64,000 nucleotides of DNA from Pseudoalteromonas gelatinilytica. GTDB lineage: Bacteria; Pseudomonadota; Gammaproteobacteria; Enterobacterales; Alteromonadaceae. Position numbers and translations under genes: made by a program. Shown here in pieces: positions 56,766 through 64,000 of this stretch (the first letter of the stretch is position 1; every line of letters starts with the position of its first letter). The stretch lies in contig NZ_LRRU01000011.1 of NCBI RefSeq assembly GCF_001641615.1, positions 62,001 through 126,000 on the forward strand, given 5' to 3'. The notes under the pieces are model-generated. The model was not told where the DNA came from and made no database searches. It was given only the letters and a program-made list of their open reading frames with translations.

Positions 56766-57575
56766 ATGGCTTCGGATACCATCTCATCTTTCAAACGCGC
56801 TTCTCTATGCAGTTTAATGATCTTAGGGAGCAGCTTAGTATTAACAGGTTGTGGTGAAGACTCTGCCGCACCACAGGCTGAGCAATCAACAATGAAAACC
56901 CTTAATACACAGGTTACTTATTTAGATCGCAGCATGCTGCCACCAGGTTCAGTATTAAAAGTACAACTTGCTGATGTATCAAAAATGGATGCCAAAGCTG
57001 ACGTTATCAGCGAACAAGAAATTGAATTAAATGGCGCGCCGCCATATAACGTGGCACTTGAATATGACGAAAGTAAAATTGCTGACCGTCACCGCTATGG
57101 TGTGAGTGCACGCATTGAGAATCAAGGTAAATTACTTTACATCAGCACCACTCACAATAATCCATTTGCTGAAGATGTGACGGGTGATGTGTATAAGGTG
57201 ACTGTGACTAAAGTATCAGCGAAAAAACCAGACGTTACTTTGACTAATACGTATTGGAAAGCCGTTACCATCAGCGGAGAAGCAATCACCGTTGAAAATA
57301 AAGAACCTTTCGTGCAGTTTAAAGACGATGGTTCAACCAATGGTTATTTAGGGTGTAATAACTTCTCAGGTAGTTACGAGGTTAACGAGCAGACGCTTAC
57401 ATTCAACCCATTAGCAAGCACCAAAAAAATGTGTGTATCACAAATGGATATTGAAGCAGCCATGTCTGCAGCACTTGCAGCAACGGCTAAGTACTCTATC
57501 AATGGGGAACAGTTAACCTTGTTAGATGATAGTAATGAGCCGCTTGCAACCTTCGCAGCAACTTACATGAATTAA
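56766..57575 (+). CDS. Lipoprotein with YbaY-like and META (HslJ) domains
   Basis: 269 aa. Lipobox LTGC near residue 29, so lipid-anchored. Residues about 45-155 resemble the YbaY/YscW lipoprotein domain (VTYLDRSMLPPGSVLKVQLADVS), and residues 160-265 form a META/HslJ domain (LTNTYWKAVTISGE, GCNNFSGSYEVNEQTLTF, TKKMCV). META domains are linked to stress and antibiotic tolerance. Monocistronic, between two terminators. Confidence 0.85.
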   Translation: MASDTISSFKRASLCSLMILGSSLVLTGCGEDSAAPQAEQSTMKTLNTQVTYLDRSMLPPGSVLKVQLADVSKMDAKADVISEQEIELNGAPPYNVALEYDESKIADRHRYGVSARIENQGKLLYISTTHNNPFAEDVTGDVYKVTVTKVSAKKPDVTLTNTYWKAVTISGEAITVENKEPFVQFKDDGSTNGYLGCNNFSGSYEVNEQTLTFNPLASTKKMCVSQMDIEAAMSAALAATAKYSINGEQLTLLDDSNEPLATFAATYMN

Positions 57576-57588
57576 CAACAGTTAAATC

Positions 57589-57618
57589 AAAAACGCCCAG
57601 CAAATGCTGGGCGTTTTT
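57589..57618 (+). terminator. Bidirectional terminator after META lipoprotein
   Basis: AAAAACGCCCAGC, AAAT, GCTGGGCGTTTTT hairpin between convergent genes, 13 bp from the rlmJ stop. Confidence 0.9.
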
Positions 57619-57630
57619 GTATTGAAAAAA

Positions 57631-58470
57631 TTATTCTTCAACTAGTTGTTCGCTGCGATAAAAACCACTGCTATCGCTTAGTAATGAAACAAGCTCAGGT
57701 AATACCGCATCCATTGTTTGCTTTAATTTCCATGGCGGGTTGATCACTATCATACCCGATGCTGTCATACCATGAACGTCGGTATCGGCCTCTGTTGCGA
57801 GTTCAAACAGCTGAATGTTACGCATACCCGAAGCGATTAAACCCGCTTCCATTCGGTCAATTCGTTCACGGTCTACAACCGGATACCAAATCATGTATGT
57901 TCCAGTTGCAAAGCGTTTATGTGCTTTAACAAGGGTATTAACGACCGTGTCGTAATCGTTTTTAATTTCGTATGGAGGGTCAATAAGCACGCAAGCCCGG
58001 CGTGATGCTGGTGGTAATAAACCAATTAAGCCTTGAAAGCCGTTTTCACCACGTACGCGAATAGAACGCTTACCTTTCATGTTGTCTTGCAGTAACTGTA
58101 AGTCACGTGGATGCAACTCAAAGAACCAACCGTTATCTTGGCGACGTAAAAAGTGCTCTGCAATTTTTGGCGAACCTGGGTAAAAATCTAAATTACCATG
58201 TGAGTTAAATGATTTTATCAGCTCAATATACTCATTAAGTGCATCATGCTCACTGTTGTGCTGCCAAAGCTTAGCAATCCCATCCAAATACTCTTGTGTT
58301 TTTTGTGCATCACTGCCTGCAAGTTCAAAAAAGCCAGCACCTGAGTGGGTGTCCACATAATCAAGTGGTTTATCTTTAATTGTTTGGTATTTAAGAACTT
58401 CAGCTAGAACAAGATGTTTTAGCACATCAGCAGGGTTACCTGCATGAAAAGAGTGTCGATAACTAAGCAT
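57631..58470 (-). CDS. rlmJ: 23S rRNA (adenine-2030-N6)-methyltransferase RlmJ
   Basis: 279 aa from ATG 58470 (MLSYRHSFHAGN), matching the family start and length (E. coli 280 aa); the frame to 58500 is not supported. Motifs: HAGNPADVLKHLVL, YVDTHSGAGFF, catalytic DPPY in LIDPPYEIK. Methylates A2030 of 23S rRNA. Confidence 0.95.
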   Translation of the reverse strand: MLSYRHSFHAGNPADVLKHLVLAEVLKYQTIKDKPLDYVDTHSGAGFFELAGSDAQKTQEYLDGIAKLWQHNSEHDALNEYIELIKSFNSHGNLDFYPGSPKIAEHFLRRQDNGWFFELHPRDLQLLQDNMKGKRSIRVRGENGFQGLIGLLPPASRRACVLIDPPYEIKNDYDTVVNTLVKAHKRFATGTYMIWYPVVDRERIDRMEAGLIASGMRNIQLFELATEADTDVHGMTASGMIVINPPWKLKQTMDAVLPELVSLLSDSSGFYRSEQLVEE

Positions 58471-58710
58471 ATTTATAAGTCGCCAAATGCAAAACTGCAT
58501 TAAAAATGAATGGCCATATTGTACATGATAAACAGAAAATGATCCTAGGATCTGGCGCTTTCGTGAATCAAAAATGAATAAAAAAGCCGCTACGCTGAAT
58601 TACACCTTAATAATAAATAAAAATCCCCTAAAAAGGCCGTAAATGCTGGCATATCAAGACACTTTCCTTTACATTTGCATGACAATAATCACAGTTTTAT
58701 GAGCGCATTT

Positions 58711-58941
58711 ATGAATAACGAAACCCTTTCCCAACTCGAACAACTGATCGACAAATTAATCCTTCGCAACAGCGAACTTGAAAGTGAAGTTAAAAGCCTA
58801 CAAGAACAAACCGCTAAGCTTTTAGATGAGAACGAAACTCTGCAACTTGAAGTACTAGAAAACGAAGAGAAACAAAAAGATACAAGCAGCACATTGACTG
58901 GCCTGCTTGAGAAATTGCAAAGCGTTCAACAGGCTAGCTAA
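58711..58941 (+). CDS. Small coiled-coil protein next to zapA (TIGR02449-like)
   Basis: About 76 aa from ATG 58711 (MNNETLSQLEQLIDKLI), with a GAG at suitable distance; ATG 58699 is an alternative. It is almost entirely a coiled coil (LILRNSELESEVKSLQEQTAKLLDENETLQLEV). Its position just upstream of zapA with 1-bp overlap (TAATG) and its composition fit the conserved TIGR02449 family. Possible role with ZapA in cell division. Confidence 0.8.
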   Translation: MNNETLSQLEQLIDKLILRNSELESEVKSLQEQTAKLLDENETLQLEVLENEEKQKDTSSTLTGLLEKLQSVQQAS

Positions 58942-59228
58942 TGAGCAGCCCACAAAGTCAGCGGGTCACCGTAGAGCTACTAGGTAAAGAGCATGAGTTC
59001 TCTTGCCCACCAGGGCAAGAGCATGCCCTAGTTGCTGCTGCACAAAATTTGAATGACTTAGTGGAGCAAATGAAACAACGCTCATCGGTTCGCAATGACC
59101 AAAAAGCATTGCTAATGGCAGCATTACATCTAAGTCATGAATTGCTTGAAGTTAAATCGCAACAAGCAGAACAAGAGCAACAACATGACAGCTTAATAGA
59201 TAAGCTCAGCCAACACCTTAGTATTTAG
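58941..59228 (+). CDS. zapA: Cell division protein ZapA
   Basis: 95-aa FtsZ-ring stabiliser. The N-terminal beta part (QRVTVELLGKEHEFSCPPGQEHALVAAAQNLNDLV) matches the family, followed by a C-terminal coiled coil. Its start overlaps the previous stop. In many gammaproteobacteria 6S RNA follows zapA; here only 68 bp separate it from the next gene, so 6S RNA is not here. Confidence 0.92.
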   Translation: MSSPQSQRVTVELLGKEHEFSCPPGQEHALVAAAQNLNDLVEQMKQRSSVRNDQKALLMAALHLSHELLEVKSQQAEQEQQHDSLIDKLSQHLSI

Positions 59229-59254
59229 AAAAAAGCGCATCTGGCGCTTTTTTT
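59229..59254 (+). terminator. Terminator after zapA
   Basis: AAAAAAGCGC, ATCTG, GCGCTTTTTTT hairpin right at the zapA stop. Confidence 0.85.
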
Positions 59255-59296
59255 GTTTACAATCAACTGCACTGACACCTATTCGAGCTAAACACC

Positions 59297-60283
59297 ATGC
59301 GATTTTGTGCTTTTTTGTTCTGTTTATTTCTAAGCTATAGCGCCCAAGCAAGCGTTAGCTGGCATAGCATCACGCCTGAAATCCAATTTCTACAACAACA
59401 AAATAAACTGCGTTTTTACGATTCGAATCAAGTGCTGATAGAGGGTAAAGAATGTGCCTTAATGTTTGATGCCAGTGGTAACTTTGCCGAGGTAGAAAAG
59501 CTCGCTGAGCAGCTAAAAGAACGCTTAAAAACACCATTATGTTATTTAGTGGCGAGTCATTATCATGATGATCATCTGCTAGGCTTGGCCGTTTTACAAG
59601 CTGAGTTCCCTGAAGCTAAACTCATTGTACATCAGCAAGTAGCGACTGAGTTTTCAGCAATGCAGCAAGCATTGACAGATAAATTAGATGGCTATGAAAA
59701 AAGCATTGAGCTCAGCTATCAACGGCTTGCCAATCAACCTGAAAATCAACAAGCTATTTGGCGCGACAAACTTGAACTTGCAAAAAAGCGCTTATTTCGC
59801 TGGCGAGAGCTCACCTTAAACCCGCCAGCTATTAGCATTACTGAGTCAACACAGCTAAACCTTGGTAACTACCCCGTCGTTATTACACCTTACCAAGCGC
59901 ATACTAAGGGCGATCTCACTTTAAGGGCAGATCAAGGTCGCGTGCTGTTAGGCGGCGATATAGTCGACAGCTTACCTTACCCTGGGCATGGTACATTCAC
60001 GCGCTGGATAACCGCACTGCAAGATATTCAGAAAAATACCACACTGACAACTATTTTACCGGGTCACGGCAAGCCGCTGACACCTGCTGAACTTGCGCTC
60101 CCTTTAAAGTTTTTGAAAACCATTAAAGAGCTGACAAATTCCTCGCCGGATAAACCAGTGAGTGAATTAATTCCACTTTTTCCTTCAGACGTTAAACAGC
60201 AATACCAACTTGATGAAGTGGGCGAAAGAGCGTTTTCTATGTTTCTAGAAGCTGGACTTAAACAGAGCAAATTGTCAAAATAG
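59297..60283 (+). CDS. Secreted metallo-beta-lactamase-fold hydrolase
   Basis: 328 aa with a signal peptide (MRFCAFLFCLFLSYSAQA). The MBL-fold motif HYHDDH is in VASHYHDDHLLG, a second metal region is GGDIVDSLPYPGHG, and ILPGHGK ends the core. It differs from GloB (which often neighbours mltD) in having a signal peptide. Substrate unknown; a beta-lactamase is not implied. Confidence 0.85.
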   Translation: MRFCAFLFCLFLSYSAQASVSWHSITPEIQFLQQQNKLRFYDSNQVLIEGKECALMFDASGNFAEVEKLAEQLKERLKTPLCYLVASHYHDDHLLGLAVLQAEFPEAKLIVHQQVATEFSAMQQALTDKLDGYEKSIELSYQRLANQPENQQAIWRDKLELAKKRLFRWRELTLNPPAISITESTQLNLGNYPVVITPYQAHTKGDLTLRADQGRVLLGGDIVDSLPYPGHGTFTRWITALQDIQKNTTLTTILPGHGKPLTPAELALPLKFLKTIKELTNSSPDKPVSELIPLFPSDVKQQYQLDEVGERAFSMFLEAGLKQSKLSK

Positions 60284-60311
60284 GGCTAAAATAGTAAAAG
60301 GATTTTATTAT

Positions 60312-61808
60312 ATGGCTCAAGTAAGTTTGAAATATTTACTTTTGCTGAGCTTGTTTATTGGCTTACAAGGATGCCAACTAACTCAGCAAGAAACAGAACA
60401 ACAACGGGCAAGGCCGGAGATTTTTAGCCATTACGAGCCTGATTTAACAACCCAGCAAGCACCTAGTGAGTTTGTCGATTCAACAGCTGTCGAACCACGT
60501 CCTGTTGCTGTGCCCATAGCAGTCAATAATACCCCACTAGCAAAGCCTAGATCAAAAGATCTGTGGCAGCATATCGCCAACAATTTAACGCTGGTATTTC
60601 AAACCAACAAACATACATCTGCACGAGTAAAATGGTATTTAAAACAACCCAATTACCTGATTAAAGTAAATAAACGTGCGGCACCCTATTTGTATCATAT
60701 CGTCACACGTATCGAGCAACAGAAGCTCCCGATGGAGCTGGCCCTATTACCCTTTGTTGAAAGTGATTTTAGACCAACAATACGATCATCAGAGCAAGCC
60801 GTAGGTGTTTGGCAGCTAGTCGGTGCGACAGCTTATCATTTTGGTGTGCAAAGCGACCAATGGTATGACGGACGCCAAGATATACTCGCTTCAACTGATG
60901 CCGCTTTAGCTTATTTAAGTTACTTACATAAACGCTTTGATGGTGACTGGCTGCATGCCCTTGCTGCCTATAACAGTGGTGAAGGACGCGTTAAAAAAGC
61001 TATCGAAAAAAATAAAAAGCTTGGCAAAAAAACTGACTATTGGTCATTATCACTACCAAAAGAAACTGCTGAATATATTCCTAAACTTTTGGCACTTAGC
61101 TATTTACTTAAGCATCCTGAGCAAGGCTTAAAGCGCCCTAAATTAGCGAATAAAGCACTCACCACTGAATTTGATGTCGGCCAGCAATTTGATTTTTCGG
61201 TGATCGCTAACTTATCTGGCGTGGGGCATAACCAGCTCCATAAATTAAATCCAGGATATTTAAAAAACCAAAGCTCTCCAAATGGTCCACATACTCTGCT
61301 TTTACCTATGGAGCGCCGTACCTTGCTGCAAAGTAAGCTGTTTCGCAACAACTTTGCTGGTGAATATATAGTGCAAAAAGACGATACGCTTTATGGCATT
61401 GCCAGACGCTTTAATATGTCTGTAAAGGATCTGAAAGCGCTTAATAGTAAAACAAGTAACCTGATTAAAGTCGGTGAACAATTGCGATTATCGCAGCCCC
61501 AAACCATGCCTGAATCTTTACTGGTTGATTACAATATTAGCCCTTACCTTGAACAGCATGAGGAAGTTATCGCAACCATTGCGGTTGATTACCTCGTTAA
61601 ACCAGGTGATTCAATTTGGAGTATCAGTCAGCTATACGACGTGCCTCATAAAGACGTTGCAACGTGGAATAAACTCAGTGCCACCAGCATTTTAAAACCA
61701 GGCACCATTTTGACATTGCACCTACCGCAAGCAAAACCCGCTGAGCCGCAAGTACCAGCCAGCGAAGCCATGTTGTCAGGTATCGAAAGCTCATTGAAAA
61801 AGCCTTGA
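60312..61808 (+). CDS. mltD: Membrane-bound lytic murein transglycosylase D
   Basis: 498 aa. Lipobox LQGC near residue 21. SLT domain (about 125-260) with catalytic Glu in LLPFVESDFRPTIRSSEQAVGVWQL and AYNSGEGRVKKAI. Two LysM domains follow (EYIVQKDDTLYGIARRFNMS and DYLVKPGDSIWSISQLYDV). It cleaves peptidoglycan glycan strands to 1,6-anhydromuropeptides. Confidence 0.95.
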   Translation: MAQVSLKYLLLLSLFIGLQGCQLTQQETEQQRARPEIFSHYEPDLTTQQAPSEFVDSTAVEPRPVAVPIAVNNTPLAKPRSKDLWQHIANNLTLVFQTNKHTSARVKWYLKQPNYLIKVNKRAAPYLYHIVTRIEQQKLPMELALLPFVESDFRPTIRSSEQAVGVWQLVGATAYHFGVQSDQWYDGRQDILASTDAALAYLSYLHKRFDGDWLHALAAYNSGEGRVKKAIEKNKKLGKKTDYWSLSLPKETAEYIPKLLALSYLLKHPEQGLKRPKLANKALTTEFDVGQQFDFSVIANLSGVGHNQLHKLNPGYLKNQSSPNGPHTLLLPMERRTLLQSKLFRNNFAGEYIVQKDDTLYGIARRFNMSVKDLKALNSKTSNLIKVGEQLRLSQPQTMPESLLVDYNISPYLEQHEEVIATIAVDYLVKPGDSIWSISQLYDVPHKDVATWNKLSATSILKPGTILTLHLPQAKPAEPQVPASEAMLSGIESSLKKP

Positions 61809-61872
61809 TTGCTCACGCATTGTGGTTAGCGTAAAATCAGCGCCTATATTTTAAATTCAAAAGAGAAATAAC

Positions 61873-62361
61873 ATGCAAATCAGTAAAGACGCAGTGGTTG
61901 AATTTCACTACACACTTAGTGAAGCAGGCGAGCAAATCGAATCAAGCAAAGATGGCGAGCCACTTTCATATATCCATGGCACTGAAGGCATGCTTCCTGG
62001 TCTTGAAAAAGCCCTTGAAGGTAAAGCGGCTGGTGATAACTTCAGCGTAACACTTGAACCTAGCGAATCTTACGGCGAGCGCGTTGATAATCTAATTCAA
62101 CGCATTCCTCTTAAGCACTTACAAGGCAACACAAAAGTGTGGAAGCCAGGTATGACTGCAATCGTTCATTCAAACCAAGGTCGTCACCAAGTGACTATCG
62201 TTAAAGTGGGCCGTTTCAATGCAGATTGTGACTTAAACCACCCATTTGCTGGTAAAACACTGACATTTGATGTTGAAGTGATCAATGTTCGCCAAGCAAC
62301 AGCTGACGAATTATCACACGGCCACGTGCACGGTGAAGGCGGTTGTGGCCATAGCCACTAA
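61873..62361 (+). CDS. slyD: FKBP-type peptidyl-prolyl isomerase SlyD
   Basis: 162 aa. FKBP domain (MQISKDAVVEFHYTLSEAGE, GMLPGLEKALEGKAAGD) with an IF domain insert, and a short metal-binding tail HGHVHGEGGCGHSH rich in His and Cys. Shorter tail than E. coli SlyD. Chaperone and isomerase that can bind nickel. Confidence 0.94.
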   Translation: MQISKDAVVEFHYTLSEAGEQIESSKDGEPLSYIHGTEGMLPGLEKALEGKAAGDNFSVTLEPSESYGERVDNLIQRIPLKHLQGNTKVWKPGMTAIVHSNQGRHQVTIVKVGRFNADCDLNHPFAGKTLTFDVEVINVRQATADELSHGHVHGEGGCGHSH

Positions 62362-62370
62362 GGGTAAAAA

Positions 62371-63096
62371 ATGACAAACGTTGCAATTGTCACCGGTGGC
62401 AGTAAAGGTATTGGTAAAGCTGTAGTTGAGCGTTTAGAGCGTGAAGCCTACACAGTTTATAACTTGGATATCACCCCGTCTGAGGGCAATTATCATTACT
62501 GTGATGTCAGTGATGTTCAGCAGGTGAAATCGGTTATTGCCGATATTATTGCTCAGACGGGTCGCGTTGATGCTTTAGTCTCTAATGCGGGTCGTCATTT
62601 AAGTGCCAACATTGAAAATACCGATGAAGCAACGTTTGATGCCCTGTTTGCGCTCAATGTGAAAGGTGCCTATGCTGCAATTCAAGCTGTATTACCTAAC
62701 ATGAAAAGCCTGCAAGGCGGCAGTATCGTATTGGTTGCCTCTGATCAGGCAATCATTGGCAAACCAAACTCGTTTGCTTATAACCTAACCAAGCACGCGC
62801 TAGCTTCCATGGCAAAAACGACAGCACTCGATTATGCGGCGTTTAACATTCGTGCTAACGCAGTGTGTCCGGGTACGATAGAAACACCATTGTTTCATAA
62901 TGCGATTGATGCATATTGTCAGCGCAGTGGTGCCGATAAAGCAGAAATTGTTGCTGAAGAAGCCGCACTGCAACCGCTAGGCCGTTTAGGGCAACCAGAA
63001 GAAATTGCTGCTTTGGTGAACTTTTTAATAAGCCCAGAAGCAAGCTTTATTACTGGTAGTTTACAAAGTATTGATGGTGGATACACCACGCAATGA
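62371..63096 (+). CDS. Short-chain dehydrogenase/reductase
   Basis: 241-aa SDR. Cofactor motif TGGSKGIGKAV, NAG motif SNAGRHL, catalytic Ser in VLVASDQA, YxxxK in YNLTKHA, and PGTIETPL. The C-terminal IDGGYTTQ is typical. Its stop overlaps the amidohydrolase start (ATGA), suggesting one pathway, possibly oxidation of a sugar to a lactone that the next enzyme opens. Confidence 0.88.
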   Translation: MTNVAIVTGGSKGIGKAVVERLEREAYTVYNLDITPSEGNYHYCDVSDVQQVKSVIADIIAQTGRVDALVSNAGRHLSANIENTDEATFDALFALNVKGAYAAIQAVLPNMKSLQGGSIVLVASDQAIIGKPNSFAYNLTKHALASMAKTTALDYAAFNIRANAVCPGTIETPLFHNAIDAYCQRSGADKAEIVAEEAALQPLGRLGQPEEIAALVNFLISPEASFITGSLQSIDGGYTTQ

Positions 63097-63935
63097 GCGA
63101 CAAAATTATTGACCCCCATGTGCACTTTTTTAACCTCACTGAGGGTCAATACACTTGGCTACAAGGTAGCAACCCCCCCCCTTGGCCAAATTTAGATAAA
63201 ATCAAAAAGCAAATTACTAGCTCAGAACTTAAAGCCGCTTGCCCATTTCAACTAGAAGCCTTGGTGCATATTGAAGCTGGCTTTGATAATCAAGCGCCAG
63301 TGAATGAGCTTAATTGGCTTGCAACGTACTTAAATGATATTCCCTATCGAGCAATCAGCTACAGCGCGATTGACGCATCTAGCAAACACTTTGAAGCGTC
63401 ACTCAATGAATTAGATCATCCATCTTTGGTTGGTATTCGCGATATAACCGAAGGTGATGAAGCCAAGCGCTTATTAACTCCTCACTGCCAAGACAACCTA
63501 GCCATGCTCGCAGGCGAAAACTTACACTTTGAAGCACAGTTTGAAATTGAAAACATGCAGGCGACTGAGCAGCTTATTAAGTATTGCATCGCACTGCCCT
63601 CATTACGTGTGGTAATTAATCATTTAGGCTTTATTAGTGATGAGCAAAGATGGCTTGAAGCAATCATTAAACTCAGCCGCTGCGATAATATCGCAATAAA
63701 GTTCTCAGGCTTAGAATTCACACAAATTGCCGTAAACAAACACCTTTGGCTGGTTAATAATTTAGTTAAGTATTTTGGTGAACGTCGCGTTATGTTTGCC
63801 AGTAATTTCCCTGTTTGCCAAATGAATACCAGTTACACAAACTGCTGGCAGCACTATCACTCATTGTGCTCGCAGTCGAGTTTATGGCATAAACTAAGCT
63901 ATAAAAACGCCCGCGAAATCTATCTAATTGCTTAA
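63093..63935 (+). CDS. Amidohydrolase-fold (fuconolactonase-like) hydrolase
   Basis: 280 aa with the N-terminal metal motif DPHVHFF and a TIM-barrel body (ALVHIEAG, VVINHLGF, IKFSGLEFTQ, VMFASNFPVCQM), as in the 2-pyrone-dicarboxylate/L-fuconate lactonase group. It overlaps the SDR by 4 bp. A run of nine C near codons 27-30 (SNPPPWP) could slip and shift the frame. Confidence 0.85.
   Translation: MSDKIIDPHVHFFNLTEGQYTWLQGSNPPPWPNLDKIKKQITSSELKAACPFQLEALVHIEAGFDNQAPVNELNWLATYLNDIPYRAISYSAIDASSKHFEASLNELDHPSLVGIRDITEGDEAKRLLTPHCQDNLAMLAGENLHFEAQFEIENMQATEQLIKYCIALPSLRVVINHLGFISDEQRWLEAIIKLSRCDNIAIKFSGLEFTQIAVNKHLWLVNNLVKYFGERRVMFASNFPVCQMNTSYTNCWQHYHSLCSQSSLWHKLSYKNAREIYLIA
63173..63181 (+). 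repeat. Poly-C tract (9 C) in coding sequence
   Basis: Nine consecutive C bases within the 5' part of the amidohydrolase gene, coding for Pro-Pro-Pro. Homopolymers of this length are slippage-prone. Confidence 0.9.
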
Positions 63936-63979
63936 AAACTAGCTATATTCAGGTCAGTAAAGCTGTTTAGGTTGGTGTT

Positions 63980-64000
63980 ATGTTTGTTCATTTTAAAAAG
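63980..64000 (+). CDS. Possible start of a gene continuing past the window
   Basis: ATG at 63980 opens a frame MFVHFKK to the window edge, with a GGTTGG motif about 8 bp upstream. Too short to identify. Confidence 0.25.

Noticed and set aside
58541..58552. Palindrome GATCCTAGGATC upstream of rlmJ
   Set aside because: A 12-bp palindrome alone, no second copy and no known regulator; too weak to call a site.
59229..59296. 6S RNA gene downstream of zapA
   Set aside because: Only 68 bp with a terminator; too short for 6S RNA.

Overview
The window looks like chromosomal DNA of a marine gammaproteobacterium of the Alteromonadales, most like Pseudoalteromonas. This is inferred from gene content and order (trmJ-iscRSUA-hscBA-fdx, queA-tgt-yajC-secDF, very long PstC and PstA, several c-di-GMP proteins, a secreted GH20 hexosaminidase) and from AT-rich intergenic DNA with short repeats. 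No rRNA, tRNA, CRISPR array, phage or transposase gene was seen.

Layout. 1-4 kb: a truncated GH20 beta-N-acetylhexosaminidase and a GabD-type dehydrogenase, separated and flanked by heptamer-periodic repeat arrays. 4-10.3 kb: the complete isc Fe-S assembly operon on the minus strand, preceded by three good IscR type-1 sites, then trmJ. 10.3-11.1 kb: between trmJ and the divergent suhB sits a four-helix-bundle (S23/IVP-like) gene bracketed by two arrays of 7-bp tandem repeats. The arrays share a CTGANNG frame and lie in opposite orientation. This is the most unusual locus in the window. 11.9-15.3 kb: a periplasmic solute-binding-like protein, an EAL-CBS-GGDEF protein and a small lipoprotein. 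15.4-21.8 kb: a probable polyol utilisation cluster (SorC regulator, OprB porin, NCS1-type permease, mannitol-dehydrogenase-family enzyme). 21.8-27.4 kb: secF, secD, yajC, tgt, queA. 27.6-32.6 kb: a REC-REC-PAS-GGDEF-EAL protein, a small membrane protein, and an ECF sigma / membrane anti-sigma-like / secreted coiled-coil operon. 32.7-45.9 kb: OxyR, then phosphate genes (pit with its PhoU-like partner, phoU, pstB, pstA, pstC), a GcvR-like ACT protein, ppk and ppx, with Pho-box-like repeats before pstC and ppk. 45.9-46.2 kb: a 265-bp MITE-like element with perfect 23-bp terminal inverted repeats. 46.2-53.1 kb: a Cus-type copper/silver RND efflux operon with a Met/His/Cys-rich small protein. 53.1-64 kb: a PqiA-like protein, an EAL-HDOD protein, a solute-binding-like protein, a PhnA/YjdM zinc-ribbon protein, a META lipoprotein, RlmJ, a TIGR02449-like protein with ZapA, an MBL-fold hydrolase, MltD, SlyD, an SDR and an amidohydrolase with a nine-C tract.

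Together the genes cover Fe-S biogenesis under IscR, phosphate uptake and polyphosphate turnover probably under PhoB, copper export, protein export, tRNA queuosine synthesis and c-di-GMP signalling. Several starts were moved inward from the longest open frame to an internal ATG with a ribosome-binding site and family-typical length; each entry says so. All family assignments come from reading motifs; no database search was run.
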